Shown: positions 20,771-29,764, counted from the stretch's first letter. The stretch is 64,000 nt of DNA from Vibrio tritonius (GCF_001547935.1 NZ_AP014635.1:744001-808000), one strand, 5' to 3'. Notes: generated from the letters alone by a model not told the origin. Translations and numbers: made by a program.

Positions 20771-21409
20771 TTATTCGTAAGCGTGACCGTGAATGCCTAA
20801 CGCTTTGCCATCAAGGAATGCTTTACCTTCTTTCATTTCTAAACGGCCTTCTACAAACCACTGCACTACCAATGGATAAATGCGGTGCTCTTGTGCTTGA
20901 ACTCGTTCAGTAAGAATCTCAATCGTATCCTCATCGAAGATAGGCACTTTCGCTTGCAGGATAACGGGTCCACCATCAAGCTGTTCTGTTACAAAGTGAA
21001 CGCTTGTGCCGTGTTCTTCGTCACCAGCCAAAATTGCACGTTGATAGGTATTCAAACCAGGATATTTAGGTAATAGAGATGGGTGAATGTTGATCATTCG
21101 ACCCATGTAGTGACGAACAAAGTCGCTGCTTAAAATACGCATGAAACCGGCAAGAACCACTAAATCTGGATTAAACTCGTCCATTTGACGCATCAACTCT
21201 TGGTCGTAAGCATCACGAGTATCAAAAGACTTAGGGTCGATAAATACTGGTTGAGCGCCTGCTTGCTCTGCTCGTTCTAACCCATAAGCAGTTGCTTTAT
21301 TCGAAAAAACAGCCGTGACTTTGCCGCCTTTAATGCTTGATTTACAAGCATCAATAATCGCTTGCAAGTTGGTACCATTTCCTGAAATTAAAACAACAAC
21401 ACTTTTCAT
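20771..21409 (-). CDS. purN: Phosphoribosylglycinamide formyltransferase (GAR transformylase)
   Basis: PurN transfers a formyl group from 10-formyl-THF to glycinamide ribonucleotide in purine synthesis. The 212-residue protein has the N-terminal phosphate-binding SGNGTNLQAI (9-18) and the catalytic Asn-His of MINIHPSLLPKYPG (about 105-118). The catalytic Asp is in QLDGGPVILQ (about 144). The length matches E. coli PurN. The start lies three bases after the purM stop, so the two genes form a purMN operon under the PUR box upstream of purM. Confidence 0.96.
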   Translation of the reverse strand: MKSVVVLISGNGTNLQAIIDACKSSIKGGKVTAVFSNKATAYGLERAEQAGAQPVFIDPKSFDTRDAYDQELMRQMDEFNPDLVVLAGFMRILSSDFVRHYMGRMINIHPSLLPKYPGLNTYQRAILAGDEEHGTSVHFVTEQLDGGPVILQAKVPIFDEDTIEILTERVQAQEHRIYPLVVQWFVEGRLEMKEGKAFLDGKALGIHGHAYE

Positions 21410-21412
21410 AGG

Positions 21413-22453
21413 TTAAATTATCTCTACTTGACCTTCATTAGAATTTGCTGCTGCAATTGTACCGATTACCCACGCAGTTTCACCTTCTTTTTGCAGAAGC
21501 TGCACAGCATCTTGCGCTTGATCAGCAGGAAGCGCGATAATTAAGCCCACACCACAGTTGAATGTACGGTACATTTCATGGGTGTCTACATTACCTTTTT
21601 CTTGTAGCCAGTTGAAAATTGCAGGCCATTCCCAGCTGTTACCATCGATAACGGCTTTAGTGCCTTCTGGTAGTACTCGAGGGATATTTTCCCAGAAGCC
21701 GCCACCAGTAATGTGAGAAATTGCGTGAATGTCATGCTCGGCAATCAGTTTAAGACCTGATTTGATGTAAATTTTGGTTGGAGCAAGTAGGTGTTCACCA
21801 ACAGTTTTACCTTCCAACATCTCGCTTTTATCTGCTTGAGATACTTCTAGGATTTTACGAACTAGTGAATAGCCGTTTGAGTGAGGGCCGCTTGAACCTA
21901 CTGCAATGAGGGCATCGCCTGCTGCTACTTTGGTGCCGTCGATGATGTCTTCTTTTTCAACCACACCAACACAGAAACCAGCTACGTCGTAGTCTTCGCC
22001 TTCGTACATGCCAGGCATCTCAGCGGTTTCGCCACCGATAAGGGCACAACCTGCTTGCAGACAGCCTTCAGCGATACCTGATACAACGTCTGCAGCTGTG
22101 TCTACATCAAGCTTGCCTGTTGCATAGTAATCAAGGAAGAAAAGTGGCTCTGCACCTTGAACGATAAGATCGTTCACACACATAGCAACAAGATCGATAC
22201 CGATCGTGTCGTGCTTTTGCATATCCAAAGCAAGTCGTAGTTTAGTACCTACACCGTCGGTACCTGAAACTAACACTGGCTGTTTGTATTTGGTTGGTAG
22301 CTCACATAGGGCACCAAAACCACCAAGGCCACCCATTACTTCTGGGCGACGAGTTCGTTTTACTGCGCCTTTAATGCGATTGACAAGTTCGTTACCTGCA
22401 TCAATATCTACACCAGCGTCTTTATAGCTTAGAGAAGTTTTGTTACCGCTCAC
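21413..22453 (-). CDS. purM: Phosphoribosylformylglycinamidine cyclo-ligase (AIR synthetase)
   Basis: PurM closes the imidazole ring, converting FGAM and ATP to aminoimidazole ribonucleotide. The 346 residues match E. coli (345). It begins with the signature [15 protein letters not shown] and has [24 protein letters not shown] and [14 protein letters not shown], the ATP- and substrate-binding elements of the PurM/PurL fold. It is the first gene of purMN, with a PurR operator 64 bases upstream of its ATG, and is divergent from upp. Confidence 0.97.
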   Translation of the reverse strand: MSGNKTSLSYKDAGVDIDAGNELVNRIKGAVKRTRRPEVMGGLGGFGALCELPTKYKQPVLVSGTDGVGTKLRLALDMQKHDTIGIDLVAMCVNDLIVQGAEPLFFLDYYATGKLDVDTAADVVSGIAEGCLQAGCALIGGETAEMPGMYEGEDYDVAGFCVGVVEKEDIIDGTKVAAGDALIAVGSSGPHSNGYSLVRKILEVSQADKSEMLEGKTVGEHLLAPTKIYIKSGLKLIAEHDIHAISHITGGGFWENIPRVLPEGTKAVIDGNSWEWPAIFNWLQEKGNVDTHEMYRTFNCGVGLIIALPADQAQDAVQLLQKEGETAWVIGTIAAANSNEGQVEII

Positions 22454-22516
22454 GGGGAAAGTCCTCGGTCTTAGTTGGATATGAAAACGGCGCTATTCTA
22501 CCGCCTTATAATCAAA

Positions 22517-22532
22517 AGGAAAACGTTTGCGC
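22517..22532 (-). promoter_or_regulatory. PurR operator (PUR box) upstream of purM
   Basis: AGGAAAACGTTTGCGC is the inverse complement of a near-consensus PUR box (ACGCAAACGTTTTCNT). It lies in the purM-upp divergent region, where the E. coli purMN operator also lies, so hypoxanthine/guanine-loaded PurR probably represses purMN here. Confidence 0.75.
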
Positions 22533-22662
22533 GAGTTTTTTCGTAAGATTTTTTTTGTTTTTTCCCTTGCATTTGCGTAATGATGATTTTGGTAAAGTTA
22601 ACTTACGCTATTGTTCTTGAGGGGAAATGGCCTAAACCGTACAAAAAGAGAGTAAATCTGTG

Positions 22663-22668
22663 TATAAT
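22663..22668 (+). promoter_or_regulatory. Probable -10 element of the upp promoter
   Basis: A perfect TATAAT lies 35 bases before the upp ATG, followed by CCGAAGG. No good -35 is visible at 17 bases, so this is a partial promoter call. The E. coli upp start also follows a TATAATCCG-type element. Confidence 0.5.
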
Positions 22669-22702
22669 CCGAAGGTTTGTTTAAATTATGCCGGAGATGG
22701 AA

Positions 22703-23329
22703 ATGAAAGTTGTTGAAGTAAAACACCCGCTAGTAAAACATAAGATTGGTTTGATGCGTGAGGGTGATATCAGCACAAAACGTTTTCGTGAGTTAGCAAC
22801 CGAAGTAGGTAGCTTGTTAACTTATGAAGCGACCGCAGACTTTGAAACAGAAAAAGTTACCATTGATGGGTGGATGGGTCCAGTTGAGATCGATCAAATC
22901 AAAGGTAAAAAGGTGACTGTGGTTCCAATTCTTCGCGCAGGTCTAGGCATGATGGATGGTGTTTTGGAACACATTCCTAGTGCACGTATCAGCGTAGTTG
23001 GCGTGTACCGTGATGAAGAAACGTTAGAGCCAGTACCTTATTTCAATAAGTTAGCTTCTAACATTGAAGAGCGCATGGCACTTGTTGTTGATCCTATGTT
23101 GGCAACTGGCGGCTCTATGATTGCAACGATCGATCTTCTGAAAGAAAAAGGTTGTGACCATATTAAAGTACTAGTATTGGTTGCTGCTCCTGAGGGTATT
23201 GCTGCTCTTGAAAAAGCACATCCAGATGTTGAGCTTTATTGTGCATCAATCGATGAGAAGTTAAACGACAAAGGTTACATTGTTCCTGGTCTTGGTGACG
23301 CGGGCGACAAAATTTTCGGTACTAAATAA
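22703..23329 (+). CDS. upp: Uracil phosphoribosyltransferase
   Basis: Upp salvages uracil with PRPP to give UMP. The chosen ATG at 22703 has GGAG seven bases upstream and gives 208 residues, beginning [19 protein letters not shown] as in E. coli (208). Two in-frame ATGs at 22688 and 22697 lie before or inside the ribosome site and are unlikely. The PRPP-binding loop is [17 protein letters not shown], and the C-terminal [13 protein letters not shown] binds uracil. No uraA permease gene follows; a terminator does. Confidence 0.95.
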   Translation: MKVVEVKHPLVKHKIGLMREGDISTKRFRELATEVGSLLTYEATADFETEKVTIDGWMGPVEIDQIKGKKVTVVPILRAGLGMMDGVLEHIPSARISVVGVYRDEETLEPVPYFNKLASNIEERMALVVDPMLATGGSMIATIDLLKEKGCDHIKVLVLVAAPEGIAALEKAHPDVELYCASIDEKLNDKGYIVPGLGDAGDKIFGTK

Positions 23330-23344
23330 TTAAAATAAGTAATT

Positions 23345-23380
23345 AAAAAGAGAGGGAGCCAAGTGGCTCCCTCTCTTTTA
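23345..23380. terminator. Bidirectional terminator between upp and rluF
   Basis: AAAAGAGAGGGAGCC and GGCTCCCTCTCTTTT form a perfect 15-bp stem with an AAGT loop. It serves the convergent upp (+) and rluF (-). Confidence 0.9.
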
Positions 23381-23406
23381 TTGATGCGCGCAGAAAAATG
23401 CGAACG

Positions 23407-24471
23407 CTATTTTTTCAAGCTTAATGTGCCACCCACTTTTTTATGCGTAGGTTTGCTTGGCCGGTTTGAATTATTCGTTGGGCGTGACGCATCATCACGT
23501 CTCTGGCTTGGTTTACGCGAGAATTCAGAACGTTCGTTACCTGAACGTTCATTAGTATTACTGCGAGATTGGCGGCCTTTCTTGGAGTTAGGTGCATGAC
23601 GGAACTCTTCTGCATTGTTACCGCGAAATGTCCGAGGTTTCTGATTACGGCGCGCTTTGGATGTTTGGTTTTCTTCACGGCTATCGTAAAGTTTTGCCGC
23701 CGTCGCTTGACGAATTTTCTTGCCATTGGCAGCAATGCTTGACGCTTCTTCTGTTCCGCTAGAATCTTCACACAAAGAGAGAAGTTGTGATACTTCATCA
23801 TCACTCAAATAACGCCATTCACCATTGGGAAGGCCATCAAGAGAGATATTCATAATCCGGACACGGCGCAGTTTGTAGACTTCGTAACCGAGAGCTTCAC
23901 ACATACGACGAATTTGGCGGTTTAGTCCCTGAGTCAAAACGATACGAAAACTGAATTTGGTTTCTTTTGTTACGGTACAAGGAAGCGTCACCGTATCGAG
24001 GATATTCACACCACTCGACATCTGCTTGATGAAGTCATCGCTGATGGGCTTATCAACACGAACGACATACTCTTTTTCGTGATTGTTTCCAGCGCGCAAG
24101 ATCTTATTCACGATGTCGCCATCATTGGTCAAAAAAATCAAACCGTCAGAAGGTTTATCGAGACGACCAATAGGGAAAATACGTTTTGAGTGACCAATGA
24201 AATCAACAATATTACCCGGAACATCTCGTTCGGTTGTACAGGTAATGCCAGTTGGTTTATTAAGTGCAATATAAATGGTGCGAGGTTTGGCGCCGACAGG
24301 TTTTCCATCAACGCATACTTCGTCTTGGATAGTGACTTTAGTTCCCATCTCTGGTTTTTGACCATTAATGGTCACTCGACCTTGTTCGATAAGTTTATCG
24401 GCCTCACGACGGGAGCAAAAACCTGTTTCACTGATGAACTTATTGAGGCGTTTTTCTTCCGGTTGCGACAT
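23407..24471 (-). CDS. rluF: 23S rRNA pseudouridine synthase RluF
   Basis: RluF converts U2604 (and partly U2605) of 23S rRNA to pseudouridine. The 354-residue protein has an N-terminal S4 RNA-binding domain (about 8-65) and an RsuA/RluB-class catalytic domain. The catalytic Asp105 is in [11 protein letters not shown], and [21 protein letters not shown] follows. Residues past about 235 form a 120-residue low-complexity tail rich in Lys, Arg, Asn and Ser, about 60 residues longer than in E. coli RluF (290 residues). The tail probably adds non-specific RNA binding. The paralogue RluB is an alternative, but the core ([20 protein letters not shown]) reads as RluF. Confidence 0.86.
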   Translation of the reverse strand: MSQPEEKRLNKFISETGFCSRREADKLIEQGRVTINGQKPEMGTKVTIQDEVCVDGKPVGAKPRTIYIALNKPTGITCTTERDVPGNIVDFIGHSKRIFPIGRLDKPSDGLIFLTNDGDIVNKILRAGNNHEKEYVVRVDKPISDDFIKQMSSGVNILDTVTLPCTVTKETKFSFRIVLTQGLNRQIRRMCEALGYEVYKLRRVRIMNISLDGLPNGEWRYLSDDEVSQLLSLCEDSSGTEEASSIAANGKKIRQATAAKLYDSREENQTSKARRNQKPRTFRGNNAEEFRHAPNSKKGRQSRSNTNERSGNERSEFSRKPSQRRDDASRPTNNSNRPSKPTHKKVGGTLSLKK

Positions 24472-24527
24472 GGAAATCTCCTAATAATCTTAGAGGGGGG
24501 GTCTATTAAAAGAGCCACAACTCAACG

Positions 24528-24553
24528 CGCTCTTTAGTCAAAAGAGCGCGCAT
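24528..24553 (-). repeat. Hairpin between smrA and rluF
   Basis: GCGCTCTTT and AAAGAGCGC form a stem with a short loop in the 100-base smrA-rluF gap. No T tract follows on the minus strand, so it is not a clear terminator. Confidence 0.4.
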
Positions 24554-24571
24554 TCTAACAGGTCTATGGTT

Positions 24572-25153
24572 TCAGCCAAGTCGTTTTTGATGGCGCTCGC
24601 GGTTTTCCATTTTTTTCTCATCGCTCTTACGCAGTAATACATAAACAGCACCAGTGCCGCCATGAAATTGCAAAGCACTGTGGACACATTGTACTTCTTT
24701 TATTTGTGGTAACCATGACGCGACATAGCTTTTCATTAAGGCTGGTGGATTTGAACGTGCACCTTTACCGTGAACAATCATCACAGTACGGATGTCCATC
24801 CGTAAACACTGGCGTAAAAAGGCCACAATTTCATCCCGTGCCTGTTGTAGGGTTCTTTTATGCAAATCAAGTCTTGCTTGAATGGGGTATTTTCCTAAAC
24901 GGAGTTTGCGATACACACCATCTTGAACACCATCACGTTTAAACTCGATCACGTCCTCTGGTTTGAGCATTGGCGCGTTATCGATGGAGAGATATTCTGG
25001 ATCCCCTTCACTCAAGTGGGTGGCAGCTTCGCGTCTGGCTAAATGCGCTTCGGTTACCTGTATCGACTTTGGGTGTTCAGCTGTATCTTGTTTAATAGGC
25101 TTTACGTCACCCATCATTTGCTGGAACAGCTCGAAATCGTCTTCTTGAGACAT
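24572..25153 (-). CDS. smrA: Smr-domain endonuclease SmrA (YdaL type)
   Basis: The product has 193 residues from the ATG at 25153 (a TTG two codons upstream is less likely). The C-terminal Smr domain contains LDLHKRTLQQAR (the LDLH motif, around 112) and VMIVHGKGARSN (the HGKG motif, around 143). Both are typical of MutS2-related nucleases, some of which cleave mRNA at collided ribosomes. The segment IEFKRDGVQDGVYRKLRLGKYP closely matches E. coli SmrA (YdaL) rather than the ribosome-rescue factor SmrB. The C-terminus is basic (KRLG). It lies upstream of rluF on the same strand. Confidence 0.82.
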   Translation of the reverse strand: MSQEDDFELFQQMMGDVKPIKQDTAEHPKSIQVTEAHLARREAATHLSEGDPEYLSIDNAPMLKPEDVIEFKRDGVQDGVYRKLRLGKYPIQARLDLHKRTLQQARDEIVAFLRQCLRMDIRTVMIVHGKGARSNPPALMKSYVASWLPQIKEVQCVHSALQFHGGTGAVYVLLRKSDEKKMENRERHQKRLG

Positions 25154-25226
25154 AATCAATTATCTCGAATCCATGAATAGGTTATTTGATTATAACAATG
25201 CGGCAAGCAATGGGAATAAAAGACAA

Positions 25227-25261
25227 ATAAAAAACCGGAGCAGGAAAGGGTCTACTCCGGT
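25227..25261 (-). terminator. Intrinsic terminator of the short minus-strand transcript
   Basis: On the minus strand, ACCGGAG and CTCCGGT pair around a 14-base loop and run into TTTTTTATTTG. It ends the transcript that would start near 25462. Confidence 0.8.
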
Positions 25262-25300
25262 GCGTAGCGTCACTCTATCTTTCAATAGGTGCTAAGCGAT

Positions 25301-25414
25301 CTAGTGAGGAGATTTGTCGTTCAGGACTTTGTCACAATAAAAAAGATCGCCAAGCATCGCTTTAGTTTGTTCTTGGATGTCCATTACCACTGAATTAGCC
25401 CACAGTGTAACCAT
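25301..25414 (-). CDS. Possible 37-residue small protein on an FNR-site transcript
   Basis: The ATG at 25414 has AGGA within about 14 bases upstream and opens a 37-codon frame ending in TAG. The peptide starts MVTLWANSVVMDIQEQ, ends VLNDKSPH, and is slightly acidic with one Cys. It resembles no family I recognise. A second start at Met11 is possible. It sits between a perfect FNR-type palindrome and a strong intrinsic terminator, so the transcript is more certain than the protein; it could instead be a regulatory RNA. Confidence 0.4.
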   Translation of the reverse strand: MVTLWANSVVMDIQEQTKAMLGDLFYCDKVLNDKSPH

Positions 25415-25496
25415 ACTGGAGAGTCCTAGAACCACCTTTTTTATTGCAAAGTATCGAAGACAGAGCTTAAGTTAAGGGTTACTCATTTTACGTACA

Positions 25497-25510
25497 TTGA
25501 TCTATATCAA
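25497..25510 (-). promoter_or_regulatory. Perfect FNR-binding palindrome
   Basis: TTGATCTATATCAA matches the FNR consensus TTGAT-N4-ATCAA at every defined base. For an activated minus-strand promoter with the box centred at -41.5, transcription would start near 25462, about 48 bases before the small open frame. The plus strand leads towards tRNA-Pro, about 180 bases away. Confidence 0.65.
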
Positions 25511-25616
25511 TGTTATTCGCGCGATTCATTTTCGCATATTGGTGATGGGAATTTAGTCACATTTTTCATGGGGTGGCGGGTTTTTGAGCGAACGGAATTT
25601 ATTTGTAAGAAAGTGC

Positions 25617-25644
25617 TTGCGCCAGAAAAAAGAATCAGTAATAT
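25617..25644 (+). promoter_or_regulatory. Candidate tRNA-Pro promoter
   Basis: TTGCGC and TAATAT are separated by 16 bases and followed by a GC-containing discriminator about 40 bases before the tRNA. The -35 match is weak. Confidence 0.35.
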
Positions 25645-25685
25645 ACGCATCCGTTCCCGATGATAAATACATCGGTTGAGCAACT

Positions 25686-25762
<77 letters not shown>

Positions 25763-25771
25763 CTTTCTAAG

Positions 25772-25802
25772 AAAGCCCCGGCAGCAATGTCGGGGCTTTT
25801 TT
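25772..25802 (+). terminator. Intrinsic terminator after tRNA-Pro
   Basis: AAAGCCCCG and CGGGGCTTT pair around ten bases and run into TTTTTT. Confidence 0.85.
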
Positions 25803-25953
25803 GCGTTTAGAGCCAAAGCTTATCCAGAGCTAGCGGGATTGTGCGCATTTACCGCAACGATCTCGATCTGGCCCCCTCCTTCTTTAGAGGGAGGGCTGGG
25901 GAGGGAGCTAGCGCGCACGGAAGTTACTGTCTTCGCGATATTTTCCGAGTCTT

Positions 25954-26826
25954 CTACTCAAAATCGCAGTCTGCAGCTTTAGCTTGATTAAGCCTTGTCA
26001 CCGAAAACCCCTGCTTTTCCATCAGATCTAACACATTATTTGGCCCAATTAAATGCAGCACACCAACGACCATCACATAATTGCCTTGGGAATCGGGATA
26101 AAAGCTGGTTGAACTGAGCTTATTGGCCCAATCGAGATTACGTTTATCCACCACATCATCACGCATTTGTGCTGACATGCCATCTGCTTCAGCAAAACGC
26201 ATCAAATTATTTTCATCGCCCGCTTTCCAGCTCTGAATTAAGCATTGCATAGTGGTTTCACTGCTTTTCCACTCTTTGAGCATGCCGAGTAAAAGCTCTT
26301 TCCCGTCATCAGGCTGTTGAGTGAGTAGGTCAATTTGAAATTGTAATTTCTCAAGGCCAATCACAGGAATGTTGTGCTGGGTCGCTTGGCTAAGCATCCG
26401 AGTATCGACCCCATTTCCTGAATGGTAACCCAGTTGGCTTAAATGATCATTTTGCAGAGCAATGGCTGTTGCCCATGGTGCCATCTCGCGGTATCGATCA
26501 GAATTCAACCCCAAGCTTTTCGCCATTGTAGAGAGCTGTGTTAACTGCTTTTTATTGAGAATATCTTTGGTCTTAACGGTTTGTGGTGGATATGTTACTC
26601 CGTTGGTGTTGCGGGTATCGGTTTCAACGATTAATCCTGAACCTTGGGTTAGGGTATCAGTAATGATTTTAGGTAAAGGATACATGGATGGAGTACCAAC
26701 ATGCACTGAGCCGATAACATAGAGGTTTAAATCTCCTCGGCTTACTTGCCAGTACAAAGGTTCTGCTTTAGTTACTGTAGTAAACAGCGCGAGAACGCCA
26801 GCAAGTACACGTAAATTCAACGGCAT
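25954..26826 (-). CDS. TraB/GumN-family protein
   Basis: The 290-residue product has a signal peptide (about 1-21, ending VTKA) and then the TraB/GumN fold (related to the Tiki protease family). The first conserved GxxH motif is YVIGSVHVGTPSMYPLP (about 37-53), a central Glu is in LIVETDTRN, and the second motif is GVLHLIGPNNVLDLMEKQG near the C-terminus. The family is thought to hold metal-dependent hydrolases/proteases, but bacterial substrates are unknown. The gene stands alone between tRNA-Pro and copA. Confidence 0.75.
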   Translation of the reverse strand: MPLNLRVLAGVLALFTTVTKAEPLYWQVSRGDLNLYVIGSVHVGTPSMYPLPKIITDTLTQGSGLIVETDTRNTNGVTYPPQTVKTKDILNKKQLTQLSTMAKSLGLNSDRYREMAPWATAIALQNDHLSQLGYHSGNGVDTRMLSQATQHNIPVIGLEKLQFQIDLLTQQPDDGKELLLGMLKEWKSSETTMQCLIQSWKAGDENNLMRFAEADGMSAQMRDDVVDKRNLDWANKLSSTSFYPDSQGNYVMVVGVLHLIGPNNVLDLMEKQGFSVTRLNQAKAADCDFE

Positions 26827-26911
26827 AGAATTGAGATCTCCAGTATTGGCTTGGATTTACTGTAGAGGTTTTCGTTGTAGATTTAAAGTATTAACCAGAG
26901 ACACCACAGAC

Positions 26912-26940
26912 AAAAAAGCGCAGAACTGAATGTCTGCGCT
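26912..26940 (-). terminator. Intrinsic terminator after copA
   Basis: On the minus strand AGCGCAGA and TCTGCGCT pair around an 8-base loop and run into TTTTTTG, 33 bases after the copA stop. Confidence 0.85.
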
Positions 26941-26972
26941 GTATTGCTCGTTGCGAGTGTTAGCTACTGAGT

Positions 26973-29669
26973 TTATCGCTTAAACAAGCGTAAGCGGTTG
27001 GCATTGCTCACCACCGTAATTGAGGAGAGTGCCATTGCCGCACCGGCAATCACTGGGTTGAGCATAAAACCAAAAGCAGGGTAGAGAACCCCCGCAGCAA
27101 TAGGTATACCCAACGTATTGTAAACAAATGCACCCATTAGGTTTTGTTTGATGTTTTTAACGGTGGCCTTAGATAACTCAATGGCGTCAGCAATCGCCAG
27201 TGGTGACGAATTGAGCAGCGTCATTTGAGCACTTTCTATTGCAACGTCACTGCCAGATCCCATTGCGATACCAATATCTGCCTGAGCCAATGCGGGCGCA
27301 TCATTAATCCCATCACCAGCCATTGCAACAGTGCGTCCCTCTTGTTGTAGCTTGGCAATATGTTGCGCTTTTTGATCTGGTAGTACTTGAGCTATGACTT
27401 GGTTGATCCCGATCTCTTTCGCGATAGCGTTTGCAACAGAGCTTTGGTCACCGGTTAACATCACCGTGTGGATGCCCATACGATTGAGCGTGTTGATGGC
27501 GCTAATTGCACTCTCTTTTAATGGATCGGCAATGGCGATAGCGCCGATGACCTTGCCATCGCTTGCGATCACAACCGGGCTCCAAGCTTGCGCTCTATAA
27601 CGGTTTAGTACGTCGGCTAAGGGGGCTAAGTCCACGTTGCTGGTTTGCAAGTAGCCAATTGAGCCTACCGTGATTGTATGCCCGTCAATGTGACCTTTTA
27701 GGCCTTTGCCGCGTTGGTTAGCAAAGTCGGTTACCTCTGGGGCATTAAGATTTTGCTCTTTGGCATGCAGGCAAACTGCTTTGGCTAGTGGGTGCTCGGA
27801 GTGTTGCTCCAAGGCATACGCTAAAGTGAGCAGCTCATCAGCACTCATAGTTAATGGATCAATTGATTGAATGGTGGGGCGTCCCTGAGTCAAGGTGCCG
27901 GTTTTATCAAACACCACTGTGTCTATTTTGCTGGCACTTTGCAGCACATCGGCATCTTTGATCAAAATACCCAGTTCGGCTGCTTTGCCCACACCTACAG
28001 TGACGGACAGCGGTGTCGCTAAACCGAGCGCGCAAGGACAAGCAATAATGAGCACCGTGGTGGCCGCGACTAACATGTAGCTGATTTTAGGCTCTGGCCC
28101 AACTAAGTACCAAACTAACGCAGTAACAATTGCAATGGCGACAACCACAGGAACAAACACCGATGAGATCTTATCTGCCAACTTAGCTAAAGCGGGTTTA
28201 CTGCTTTGCGCTTGGCGAACCAACTGAATAATGCGCGACAACATAGTTTGCGCACCAATACCGGTTGTTTCAATGACGAGTGAGCCATCTTGGTTAATGG
28301 TTCCTGCTGACACCGTTTCCCCAACAAATTTATGATTAGGGATTGGTTCTCCGGTAAGCATTGATTCATCCACATAGGAATCCCCGCTGACTACCTTACC
28401 ATCCACGGCCACTTTTTCACCCGGTTTGATACGCAATTGCATACCTTGTTGGATCTGCTCGACCGCTATGGTTTGATCCCCTTGTTCGGTAATCAATGTC
28501 GCTTGTTGTGGCTGAAGGTTAATTAACGCTTGCAGCGATTGAGTGGTACGCGCCTTGGCTTTTGCTTCAATGTAATGACCAAGAGAAATTAAACCGATGA
28601 TCATTGCACTTGCTTCGAAGTAAACGTGGCGAGCGGCATCGGGAAATGCGCTTGGCAGAATCACAACAAAAATAGAATAGAGCCAAGCAACACCGGTTCC
28701 GAGCGCGACTAAGGTATCCATGGTCGCGCGCCCGTGAGTTAATGACTTCCAAGCACTAGTGTAAAAGTGACGACCAGCGGTTGCGAGAAGCGCTAGACAG
28801 ATAACGCCCACTATGCCCCAGCTCATCTGTTGCGTGGTGGTTTGAATCGCCATGTCACCACCCAAAACGCCCCACAGCATTAAAGGTACACCGACCACTA
28901 AGCCCATGATGGCGCTACGTAAGTGTTCCTTTTTAACCGTCTCTAGCTGTTGTTGCTGCTTTTCTTGTTGCAACGCAGGGTCGTCGACCCATTCTGCTTG
29001 ATAACCGGCATCGGTCACCGCTTGAATTAACTCTTGAGCCAGACTTTTATTGGCAATCACCAACGCGCTTTGTTCCGCTAAGTTAACTTGAGCACGTTGT
29101 ACCCCCTCTACTGAGAGCAGGGCTTTTTCAACGGAAGAGACACAGCTAGCACAGCTCATCCCCTTAACTAGGAGATGCGTGTGAACGTCTTTTTCAAGAA
29201 GCGTGCTAGCTTGTTGCTGTTTTGTAGAGGGGGTCTCCTCTGTAGTCACGTCATTACTGGTTGGTTCTGATGTTGCGATATCGTCATTGGCTGCAATTGC
29301 TTTAAAGCCAACCTCTGCGACCTTTTGCTCAATCTCTTGAGGAGAAAGGGAAGTAACCAGCGAAAGATGCTCTTTGGTAACCTCTAAGCGAGCAATGTTG
29401 TGTGCTTCCTGTAAATGCGTGGTGAGTTTATTGACGCAGCCACCACAATGCAGACCTTCTAGGCCAAATTCATAATGGTGACCTGCGGCAAACCCAACGG
29501 CTTCAACGCTATCAAGTACTTGATCTAATGATGCATCCGCCTCGAAATCGATATAAGTCGGGGTGAGTTCTTTAATGGTAACTGTGAAATCTTCATTGAG
29601 TTGACGCTCTAAACTGCGCGCGCACCCCATGCAATGAAGACCGGTGAGTGGTAAAGCATAATGGCTCAT
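26973..29669 (-). CDS. copA: Copper-exporting P1B-type ATPase CopA with three heavy-metal-binding domains
   Basis: CopA pumps Cu(I) from cytoplasm to periplasm using ATP. The protein has 898 residues. Three N-terminal HMA metal-binding domains have CxxC at 13-16 (CMGC), 75-78 (CGGC) and 173-176 (CASC). Eight membrane spans, the TGEPIP actuator motif, the CPC ion site in CPCALGLATP, the phosphorylated Asp in DKTGTLT, and the hinge GDGINDAP follow. Late Cu(I) ligands are in YNTLGIP. E. coli CopA has two HMA domains. The gene is preceded by a MerR-type promoter with a CueR-like operator, so copper should induce it. Confidence 0.95.
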   Translation of the reverse strand: MSHYALPLTGLHCMGCARSLERQLNEDFTVTIKELTPTYIDFEADASLDQVLDSVEAVGFAAGHHYEFGLEGLHCGGCVNKLTTHLQEAHNIARLEVTKEHLSLVTSLSPQEIEQKVAEVGFKAIAANDDIATSEPTSNDVTTEETPSTKQQQASTLLEKDVHTHLLVKGMSCASCVSSVEKALLSVEGVQRAQVNLAEQSALVIANKSLAQELIQAVTDAGYQAEWVDDPALQQEKQQQQLETVKKEHLRSAIMGLVVGVPLMLWGVLGGDMAIQTTTQQMSWGIVGVICLALLATAGRHFYTSAWKSLTHGRATMDTLVALGTGVAWLYSIFVVILPSAFPDAARHVYFEASAMIIGLISLGHYIEAKAKARTTQSLQALINLQPQQATLITEQGDQTIAVEQIQQGMQLRIKPGEKVAVDGKVVSGDSYVDESMLTGEPIPNHKFVGETVSAGTINQDGSLVIETTGIGAQTMLSRIIQLVRQAQSSKPALAKLADKISSVFVPVVVAIAIVTALVWYLVGPEPKISYMLVAATTVLIIACPCALGLATPLSVTVGVGKAAELGILIKDADVLQSASKIDTVVFDKTGTLTQGRPTIQSIDPLTMSADELLTLAYALEQHSEHPLAKAVCLHAKEQNLNAPEVTDFANQRGKGLKGHIDGHTITVGSIGYLQTSNVDLAPLADVLNRYRAQAWSPVVIASDGKVIGAIAIADPLKESAISAINTLNRMGIHTVMLTGDQSSVANAIAKEIGINQVIAQVLPDQKAQHIAKLQQEGRTVAMAGDGINDAPALAQADIGIAMGSGSDVAIESAQMTLLNSSPLAIADAIELSKATVKNIKQNLMGAFVYNTLGIPIAAGVLYPAFGFMLNPVIAGAAMALSSITVVSNANRLRLFKR

Positions 29670-29700
29670 AAATTAGCCCTCCAAAGCTTAGATGGTGCTA

Positions 29701-29731
29701 AGCATAAACCTTCCCCTAAAGGTAAGGTCAA
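29701..29731 (-). promoter_or_regulatory. CueR-type copper-inducible promoter of copA
   Basis: On the minus strand the -35 is TTGACC (29726-29731) and the -10 TATGCT (29701-29706), separated by 19 bases, the over-long spacing that MerR-family activators correct. The spacer region contains the dyad ACCTTACC-N5-GGGAAGGT, close to the CueR operator. The cueR gene is not in the window. Confidence 0.8.
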
Positions 29732-29752
29732 GGGGAAAAGATGGCAAATATG

Positions 29753-29764
29753 GTTCATATGAAC
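29753..29764. repeat. 12-bp perfect palindrome between copA and gltX
   Basis: GTTCATATGAAC is a perfect palindrome in the divergent copA-gltX region. It could bind a dimeric regulator; none is recognised. A looser palindrome (AACGATAATTGTCGTT) lies about 35 bases further on. Confidence 0.35.

Noticed and set aside
25863..25905. GC-rich CCCTCC/GGAGGG hairpin after tRNA-Pro as the terminator of the TraB/GumN gene
   Set aside because: It lies downstream of the minus-strand stop but lacks a T tract on that strand, so termination there is unsupported.
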